DNA from: Asanoa ishikariensis
Lineage (GTDB): Bacteria; Actinomycetota; Actinomycetes; Mycobacteriales; Micromonosporaceae
DNA length: 64,000 nt
Direction: 5' to 3'
Assembly (NCBI RefSeq): GCF_900107455.1
Contig: NZ_FNQB01000004.1
Coordinates: 444,193 to 508,192, forward strand
Shown here: positions 31,979 to 37,944 of the stretch, in pieces
How the letters are laid out: each line of letters opens with the position of its first letter
How positions within the stretch are numbered: the first letter of the stretch is position 1
The notes under the pieces: generated by a model
Seen by the model: the letters and a program-made list of their open reading frames with translations, nothing else
Database searches by the model: none
What the model was told of the DNA's origin: nothing
Made by a program: the position numbers and the translations under genes

Positions 31979-33007
31979 TCAGCCCGCTTGTGAAGACCCG
32001 GCCCAGATGTTGAGTTCCGACTCGGTGGCGTAGCGGTCGATCTCCGCGAGTTCCTCCGCCGTGAAGCTGAGGTTGTCCAGCGCCGCCAGGCTGTCGTCGA
32101 GTTGCGCGACGCTGCTGGCGCCGATCAGCGTCGAGGTCATCCGCGGGTCGCGCAGGGTCCAGGCGAGCGCCATCTGCGCCAACGACTGCCCGCGCCCGGC
32201 GGCGATGTCGCGCAGCGCCCGGATCTTCCCGAGGTTCTCGTCGGTCAGCCAGGCGGCGTCGAAGGAGCCGGGCCGGGCGGCGCGCGAGTCGGCGGGGACA
32301 CCGTTGAGGTAGCGGTCGGTCAGCAGGCCCTGCGCCAGCGGCGAGAAGCCGATGCAGCCGACCCCTTCCTGGCCGAGCACGTCGAGCAGCCCGTCTTCGA
32401 CCCAGCGGTTCAGCATCGAGTACGAGGGCTGGTGGATCAGCAACGGCGTACCCAGGTCGCGCAGGATCTGGACGGCTTGCGTCGTCATCGCCGGCGAGTA
32501 GGACGAGATGCCGACGTAGAGCGCCTTGCCCTGGCGCACCGCGGAGTCGAGCGCGCCGAGCGTCTCCTCGAGCGGCGTCTCCGGGTCGAAGCGGTGGGAG
32601 TAGAAGATGTCGACGTAGTCCAGGCCCATCCGCGACAGGCTCTGGTCGAGGCTGGCCAACAGATATTTACGCGAGCCCCAGTTGCCGTACGGCCCGGCCC
32701 ACATGTCGTAGCCGGCCTTCGTGGAGACAACGAGCTCGTCCCGGTACGGACGCAGGTCCTGCTCCATCAGGATGCCAAAGGCTTCCTCGGCGGAGCCGTA
32801 CGGCGGGCCGTAGTTGTTGGCCAGGTCGAAGTGCGTGACGCCGCGGTCGAAGGCCCGGCGCGCGATGGCCCGCTGGGTCTCCAACGGCCGCTCTCCGCCG
32901 AAGTTCTGCCACAGCCCGAGCGAGATCGCGGGCAGCTTCAGCCCACTGCGCCCGGTGCGGCGGTAGCTCATCGAGTCGTAACGGTCGTCAGCGGCGGCGT
33001 AGCTCAT
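31979..33007 (-). CDS. Aldo/keto reductase (YghZ/Gpr-like)
   Basis: A 342-residue NADPH-dependent TIM-barrel reductase. The catalytic tetrad is visible: Asp and Tyr in FDLANNYGPPYGSAE, Lys in VVSTKAGYDMW, His in FYSHRFDPETPLEE. The opening MSYRRTGRSGLKLPAISLGL and the GPYGNWGSRKYLL loop are characteristic of the YghZ/L-glyceraldehyde-3-phosphate reductase group, which detoxifies small aldehydes such as methylglyoxal. A second ATG at residue 13 (32971) would give the shorter start seen in most homologs. Confidence 0.92.
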   Translation of the reverse strand: MSYAAADDRYDSMSYRRTGRSGLKLPAISLGLWQNFGGERPLETQRAIARRAFDRGVTHFDLANNYGPPYGSAEEAFGILMEQDLRPYRDELVVSTKAGYDMWAGPYGNWGSRKYLLASLDQSLSRMGLDYVDIFYSHRFDPETPLEETLGALDSAVRQGKALYVGISSYSPAMTTQAVQILRDLGTPLLIHQPSYSMLNRWVEDGLLDVLGQEGVGCIGFSPLAQGLLTDRYLNGVPADSRAARPGSFDAAWLTDENLGKIRALRDIAAGRGQSLAQMALAWTLRDPRMTSTLIGASSVAQLDDSLAALDNLSFTAEELAEIDRYATESELNIWAGSSQAG

Positions 33008-33017
33008 GGCTACAGCT

Positions 33018-34022
33018 TTACATGGCCTTCGTGAGGTAGCTCTGCACGGTGTCGTCGGCCACAGCCTGGTAGAGGGCCTTGGCCTTGGTCTTGTCCGAAA
33101 GAACGACGCTCTGTCCGTCTCGCGTGGCGGTGCCGGCGTTGGGGCTGCCCATGAAGGTCAGGTCGGCGCTGCGCAACCCGCGGAGCTCGACTGCCGTGTC
33201 GACGAGGTCGAAATCCTGGTCCACGGTCAGGGATTTGGTCGCGGCCTGGAGGAAACTGTTGAGCTTGACGGGATTCGCGAGGGTGCCGGCGCTGGCGGCC
33301 TTGTCCAGCAGGGCCTGCAGGAACTCCCGCTGGTGGCGCTCGCGGCTGAAGTCACCGTCGGCGAACTGGTAGCGCTGCCGCACGTAGTCCAGCGCCTCGG
33401 CCCCGGTCAGGTGCTGAGTGCCTTTCTTGAACGTCCGGTACGGCGCGTGGATCGACTTGATCGTCTTCTCGATCTTCAGGTCGACGCCACCAAGCGCGTT
33501 GACCACCTGGGCGAAGCCGCCGAAGTCGATCAGCGCCACGTGGTCGATGTGCACGCCGGTGAACCCTTCGACGGTCTGGACGATCAACGGCGTGCCACCC
33601 CACGCGTACGCTGCGTTGATCTTCGCCATCGTGTTGCCGTTGTTGCCGTCCGGCGAGGTCGGCACGAACACCCAGGTGTCGCGGGGGATCGAGATGACCT
33701 CGGCCTTCTTGTGGTCGGCGTCGACGTGCAAGATCATGATCGTGTCGGTACGGGAGTCGGCGGTCTTGTCCGGGTCGCGGGAGTCGCTGCCAAGTAGCAG
33801 CACGTTGAGCGCGCCCTGGACCACCTGGGTCGGCCGGCTTTCCTCAGGCACGTCTTTGAAGGCGTCAGTGCGCGCAAGGTGGTTGTTGAGTGACCGTCCG
33901 TAGGCCCAACCGGCCACGACGCCACCGACGCCCAGCAGCACCACGACTGCCAGGGCCCCGATCAAAATCCGTTTCGTCCTGCGACGCACTATCCCAAGCC
34001 CATCCGTCCCGCCGGCGACCAC
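33018..34022 (-). CDS. LytR-CpsA-Psr (LCP) cell-wall glycopolymer ligase
   Basis: A 334-residue membrane-anchored enzyme. One N-terminal transmembrane helix (ILIGALAVVVLLGVGGVVAG) precedes the extracellular LCP domain: LNVLLLGSDSRD, RTDTIMILHVDADHK, VISIPRDTWVFVP, KINAAYAWGG, GVDLKIEK and LTGAEALDYVRQRYQFADGD with the Arg residues that hold the polyprenyl-phosphate substrate. It transfers wall glycopolymers from lipid carrier to peptidoglycan. The start GTG 34022 is 76 bp from the MITE-like element at 34099. Confidence 0.92.
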   Translation of the reverse strand: MVAGGTDGLGIVRRRTKRILIGALAVVVLLGVGGVVAGWAYGRSLNNHLARTDAFKDVPEESRPTQVVQGALNVLLLGSDSRDPDKTADSRTDTIMILHVDADHKKAEVISIPRDTWVFVPTSPDGNNGNTMAKINAAYAWGGTPLIVQTVEGFTGVHIDHVALIDFGGFAQVVNALGGVDLKIEKTIKSIHAPYRTFKKGTQHLTGAEALDYVRQRYQFADGDFSRERHQREFLQALLDKAASAGTLANPVKLNSFLQAATKSLTVDQDFDLVDTAVELRGLRSADLTFMGSPNAGTATRDGQSVVLSDKTKAKALYQAVADDTVQSYLTKAM

Positions 34023-34098
34023 GCTGATCCCCGAACGTGAGCGACGTTATATGTCGTTCCTGTGTGCTTTCTTGGAGGTCTGTGTTGATCTTTCCCGG

Positions 34099-34353
34099 CT
34101 AGGGCGTGTCCTGCCGATCAACGTGAGCCGAGCCGGCCGAGCACGTTGAGCCGTGCCGCCCGGATCGACGGCAGGATCGCCGCCACGACGCCCACCATGC
34201 CCAGGTGGAGGACGATCGTCGACCACGGCAGCGTCACCGCCAGGTGGCTCGGGATTGCCGGGATACCGGTGTTGCATCTCGGTGATCCAGGCATGCCGCC
34301 AGGCGGCGGCTAGGCCCGTCACAGGCCGCGTTGATCGGCAGGACACGCCCTAG
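34099..34353. mobile_element. 255-bp MITE-like element with 25-bp terminal inverted repeats
   Basis: The 25 bases at 34099-34123 are the exact reverse complement of those at 34329-34353. The repeats begin CTAGGGCGTGTCC and end CGATCAACG when read inward. CTAG at each outer edge may be part of the repeat or a duplicated CTAG/TA target. There is no transposase. The ends resemble IS5-group style termini of actinobacterial insertion sequences (general knowledge, not checked). Inside is the 3' end of an FtsX-type permease gene. It lies between the LCP gene start and the stop of the next gene. Confidence 0.75.
34121..34273 (-). pseudogene. FtsX-family ABC permease C-terminal fragment inside the MITE
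   Basis: On the minus strand the interior reads TGIPAIPSHLAVTLPWSTIV, then LHLGMVGVVAAILPSIRAAR and LNVLGRLGSR followed by TGA at 34118-34120. AAILPSIRAARLNVL is the typical C-terminal end of MacB/FtsX-type permeases. The terminal repeat starts within the last codons and supplies the stop. About 50 residues remain; the rest of the gene is absent. Confidence 0.65.
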
Positions 34354-35003
34354 AGCGAGGGCTGCAGGTCGCTGAACCGCCGGGGAAGCAGCGCGGCCTT
34401 CTGCTCGGGAAACACGTCACCGCCGTAGCGGAAGATGCGGGCGCAGTTTTGACCGCGCGTCTCGGTCGTCAGCGCGCGCCGCGCGAGCGCCGAGTACATG
34501 GTGCTGTGCTTCACCCAGGCGGCCTCTTCGCCGTGCCGGTCGAAGCCCCGCCCGCTCCCCGCGTGCCCGAAGGCATCGTGGACCGCGCGGAACATGTCGT
34601 TCTGCCCGTCGCTGAGGTACGGGTGGGAGTTGCCGCCGGCGGCGCTGGCCCACACGTTCAGCCGGTGGGCCCGCAGGTCGTCGACCATGGACTCGACATC
34701 CGTGTACGGATCCTCGTCGACGACCCGCACGGCCACTCCCAGGCCGCCGAACTCGGTGCGGCCGATCAGGAAGTCGTACTGTTTCAGGGTTTCACGACAG
34801 AACGCGGCGTACGCGGAATAGGCGCGCTCCTCGCGGCTCGGCGCGGCCAGGTACGCGTCCGCGATGGCCGCGCCGACGCCCGGATCGAGCCGCACGCGGG
34901 CGTATACCTCGGGCGCGACTTCAGTCTTCGGGCCGAACTGGATCGAACCGCTACGCAGATACTCGACCGGTGGGAAGGGCGGTGACGGCGTGGGTACGAA
35001 CAA
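34350..35003 (-). CDS. Uncharacterised protein with HDxFGH/HGEExxW motifs
   Basis: A 217-residue soluble protein of unknown function. A conserved-looking core reads YTDVESMVDDLRAHRLNVW, SHPYLSDGQNDMFRAVHDAF then GHAGSGRGFDRHGEEAAWVK and QNCARIFRYGG. The His/Asp/Glu spacing (HDAFGH ... HGEEAAW) looks like a metal-binding or catalytic site; this is inference. The start is a TTG at 35003; GAGGAGG lies 14 bases upstream and is better placed for an ATG at 35013 in a frame that soon stops, so a frameshift near the 5' end is possible. Its stop codon TAG is provided by the end of the MITE-like element. Confidence 0.65.
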   Translation of the reverse strand: MFVPTPSPPFPPVEYLRSGSIQFGPKTEVAPEVYARVRLDPGVGAAIADAYLAAPSREERAYSAYAAFCRETLKQYDFLIGRTEFGGLGVAVRVVDEDPYTDVESMVDDLRAHRLNVWASAAGGNSHPYLSDGQNDMFRAVHDAFGHAGSGRGFDRHGEEAAWVKHSTMYSALARRALTTETRGQNCARIFRYGGDVFPEQKAALLPRRFSDLQPSL

Positions 35004-35088
35004 CGGAGTTCATGGTCCTCCTCAGGCAGTGCGAACTGGGGAAACGTTGGCATCGGGTCGACGGCGGCTAACCGGCCGGTGTCCGGGT

Positions 35089-35271
35089 TCAGCGGGCCGC
35101 CGAGCGCTCCCTGGTGCTGGAGATCGACGGCCGTTCCTCGGCCGCCTGCTGTTCGCGGCGCAACTGCTCGCGGCGCAACTGCTCGCCGAACAGCCGGATC
35201 TCGGACGCCCGACGGTCCTGATAGAACTTCGCGATCTTGCCGATGGTCGTGCTGTGCCCCCGACGCGGCAT
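35089..35271 (-). CDS. Small basic helical protein (60 aa)
   Basis: ATG 35271 follows GGAGGGG by 5 bases. The product MPRRGHSTTIGKIAKFYQDR continues RASEIRLFGEQLRREQLRRE and ends in a Ser/Arg tail. It is charged, predicted coiled or long-helical, with a short tandem LRREQ repeat that arose from duplicated DNA (CAACTGCTCGCGGCG at 35161-35182). It lies 85 bp before the HDxFGH gene on the same strand and is divergent from the methylase gene, so it may be a small partner or regulator. No family recognised. Confidence 0.6.
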   Translation of the reverse strand: MPRRGHSTTIGKIAKFYQDRRASEIRLFGEQLRREQLRREQQAAEERPSISSTRERSAAR

Positions 35272-35366
35272 TGGACCCCTCCGTGGCAGTACGTAACGAG
35301 GAACGTGAACAACGTAGCGACTGTGAACACTATCCACAAGCTGTTTACCGATGGTAGCGTTCACGT

Positions 35367-37478
35367 GTGACAAACGAGCCGACAGCGACCATGGGCGAGG
35401 CCACGCTGACCGCCAGCGGCATCGCGCGACTTGCCAACGTCGGCAGGGCCGCGGTGAGCAACTGGCGCCGCAGATACGCCGACTTCCCGGAACCCGTCGG
35501 CGGCACCCCGGCGAGCCCGTCCTTCGACGCGCGGGAGGTGGAGCGGTGGCTGAGCCGCCACAACCGGCTGCACGAGGTCGGCACCGACCAGTCGGCGTGG
35601 CGCCACATCGGGAGCTATCAGCCGGCGGCGGAGGTCAGCGACCTGCTCGCCCTCTGCGGCGCGCGCCTGCTCACCCTGGCCAACGGCGCCACGGCCGGCA
35701 CCGTGCCGGCACCGCGCGAGCTCGTCACCCAACTCGACGCACTCGACCCGGGCCTGGCGCGGCTCGTCGCCGGTGTCGTGCCGAAGCGCTGGACGCCACA
35801 ACAGAGCATCGCGCTGTCCACGATCGACCAGCTCGCCGCTGAGCAGGACCCGGAGACGGCCTTCGAATACCTGCACCGCCAGTTCGTGTCCTCGGCCCAT
35901 TCGCTGTCGGGCCTGGCCGGCACCCCGGACACCGTCGCCGAGGCGATGCTGACGATCGCGGGCTCCGGTCCGGTCACGTTCGACTTCACCGCCGGCACCG
36001 GATCGCTCCTGCGGATGGCCGCCGACCGCGCGCTGGCCGGCGGCTCGTCCACCCGGTGCTACGGCCAGGAGATCAGGTCGGAGTACGCACTGGTCGCTCT
36101 GCTGCGGCTGTGGTTCGTACACCTGCGGGCCCGACGCACGGGGTTTGCGGCGGAGCCGCCGGTCCTGCATGTCGGTGACAGCCTGCTCGCCGACGCGACG
36201 CCGGGATTGGCGGCCGACATCGTCGTGGCGAACTTCCCGTTCGGCCTGCACGACTGGGGGAATGAACGGCTCCCCTACGATCCACGGTGGACGTACGGCC
36301 TGCCGCCCCGCACCGAACCCGAGCTCGCGTGGGTGCAGCACGCGTTGGCCCATCTCGCGACCGACGGCACTGCGGTCGTCCTCATGCCGCCCGCTGCCGC
36401 GTCGCGGCCCGCCGGCCGCCGGATTCGCGCGGAGCTGATTCGTAGGGGAGCGCTGCGGTCGGTCATCGCGCTGCCGCTCGGGCTGATGCCGCCCACCAAC
36501 GTCGGCCTGCACATCTGGGTGCTGACCCAGCCCTCGAAGCGGGTCGGCGAGCTGCTGATGGTCGACGCCACGGTCACCCCGCCGGGCCGGACCCTCGCCG
36601 ACGTCGTGGGGACCATTTGGCGTTCCTATCTGTCGTCCGCGTACACAGAAGAGCCTGGCCTCCATCGCGCGGTGGCCGCGATCGACGTGCTCGACGACCA
36701 GGTCGACCTGACACCGCAGCGCCATCTGCCGCAGGCCGACGAGCTCGCCGCTGATCCGGCGCAGGTCGTCACCCGGATCAAGGCATTCGACCGGCTCATG
36801 GGGCAGGTGCGCAGCAGCCTGCCCGCCGTGACGGCGACGCCGACAGGGTCGTTGCGTTCGGCTCCCCAGGCGGAGATCAGCGACCTGCTCCGGTCCGGCA
36901 GCGTTTCTGTGCATCGCGCGGTCTCCCGCAGCCGATCCAGCGAGTCCGACACGACCGTGGTGGTGCTGACCCCTGGCGACGTGGTGGCGGGTGGGCCGGC
37001 AACCGGCTCGGTGACGCGAGCGGCGAGCGACGGTGGGGGTCCGCAGGTACGCACCGACGACATCCTCATCCCGGTAGTCGGCCACTCGATCACCGCGCGC
37101 GTGGCAGCCGCGGATCACGTCGGGGCGGAGCTAGGACCCGGCGTCCAGTTGATGCGGGTGGACACGACCCTCTTCGACCCGTGGTTCGTCGCCGGCGTCA
37201 TCTCCCGGACGGACAACGCCCGCGTCGCCGGCCGAACCCTGAGCACGGTCAGCGGCACCTTCCGCATCGACATCAGGCGCCTGGCCATTCCTGTCCTGCC
37301 CTTGGAGCAGCAGCGGCGATACGGGCTGGCCTTCCGGCGGGTCGCCGAGTTCCGTGCACAACTCGACCTGGCGGCGGCGGCCGGCGCGGCGTTGGCTCGC
37401 GACATCGGCGACGGGCTCACGGCGGGTGCTCTGGAGCTCTTGCCTGAAGGCGATCCCGAAGCTCGGGTCCGACTTTGA
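35367..37478 (+). CDS. HTH-N6-adenine methylase-TRD fusion (type I M/S-like)
   Basis: A 703-residue protein. Residues 14-60 form a MerR/AlpA-like helix-turn-helix (LTASGIARLANVGRAAVSNW RRR). Residues about 165-430 are an HsdM-type methylase: motif I FDFTAGTGSLL (205-215) and motif IV VVANFPFGL with Asn289-Phe-Pro-Phe in place of the usual NPPF. Residues about 520-690 resemble an HsdS target-recognition unit (VRTDDILIPVVG, FDPWFVAGVISR, LAIPVLPLEQQRRYG). No restriction endonuclease is adjacent. It may be an orphan methylase or a regulator that kept the fold. GTG 35367 has no clear ribosome site. Confidence 0.82.
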   Translation: MTNEPTATMGEATLTASGIARLANVGRAAVSNWRRRYADFPEPVGGTPASPSFDAREVERWLSRHNRLHEVGTDQSAWRHIGSYQPAAEVSDLLALCGARLLTLANGATAGTVPAPRELVTQLDALDPGLARLVAGVVPKRWTPQQSIALSTIDQLAAEQDPETAFEYLHRQFVSSAHSLSGLAGTPDTVAEAMLTIAGSGPVTFDFTAGTGSLLRMAADRALAGGSSTRCYGQEIRSEYALVALLRLWFVHLRARRTGFAAEPPVLHVGDSLLADATPGLAADIVVANFPFGLHDWGNERLPYDPRWTYGLPPRTEPELAWVQHALAHLATDGTAVVLMPPAAASRPAGRRIRAELIRRGALRSVIALPLGLMPPTNVGLHIWVLTQPSKRVGELLMVDATVTPPGRTLADVVGTIWRSYLSSAYTEEPGLHRAVAAIDVLDDQVDLTPQRHLPQADELAADPAQVVTRIKAFDRLMGQVRSSLPAVTATPTGSLRSAPQAEISDLLRSGSVSVHRAVSRSRSSESDTTVVVLTPGDVVAGGPATGSVTRAASDGGGPQVRTDDILIPVVGHSITARVAAADHVGAELGPGVQLMRVDTTLFDPWFVAGVISRTDNARVAGRTLSTVSGTFRIDIRRLAIPVLPLEQQRRYGLAFRRVAEFRAQLDLAAAAGAALARDIGDGLTAGALELLPEGDPEARVRL

Positions 37479-37675
37479 CGAGGCTCGGGTAGTCGCCACG
37501 CTACGTCGGGGTGCCTCCGGCCTCAGGTCAGGGGACCGCGACGACATCGAGGCCTCCTTGCACCCGTCGACCGCCGCCGACCTGGACCTGGTGGCGGCCG
37601 CCGGGTCCGGTTTTTCGACAACCCCGGCGTCGTACGCGGCCCAACGGGCGGTGATCCGCCGCAGTCCGTCGACCA

Positions 37676-37912
37676 ATGGCGGCGCCGCGGCGCTGTCCGG
37701 TGTCCTGGGTGATCGTGGCCGTGGTCTCCCTCGCGCTCACGTCAACCGCTTGCCAGTCGGTGTCGCCGGTGCTGGCGCCTCGTCGTGCACCGCCGCGATC
37801 GCCGCCTACCGGCCCGACCCGTCGCCGGCGTCGAGGTGTCCGAAGCACGGCGCGCACGCTGGCGGGGCCGCCTTTGGCGTCCACTCCAGCTCTAGACCTG
37901 GTCGCATTGCGG
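37676..37912 (+). CDS. Possible lipoprotein signal fragment (weak)
   Basis: From ATG 37676 the frame reads MAAPRRCPVSWVIVAVVSLA then LTSTACQS, a good lipoprotein signal peptide with lipobox LTSTAC. After about residue 35 the product becomes Arg/Pro-rich and no longer looks like protein, while another frame gives CTAAIAAYRPDPSPASRCPK. The frame stays open into the convergent SARP gene; I give the region that could matter. Either a decayed lipoprotein gene or chance. The rest of the 37479-37944 gap shows nothing convincing. Confidence 0.25.
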
Positions 37913-37944
37913 TGCCTTTCCAAGGGCGTCCCGGCGCGGGCGCT

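Noticed and set aside
34047-34346. A 99-codon minus-strand frame across the MITE-like element
   Set aside because: It is a different frame from the FtsX fragment and reads as low-complexity Arg/Pro/Gly sequence.
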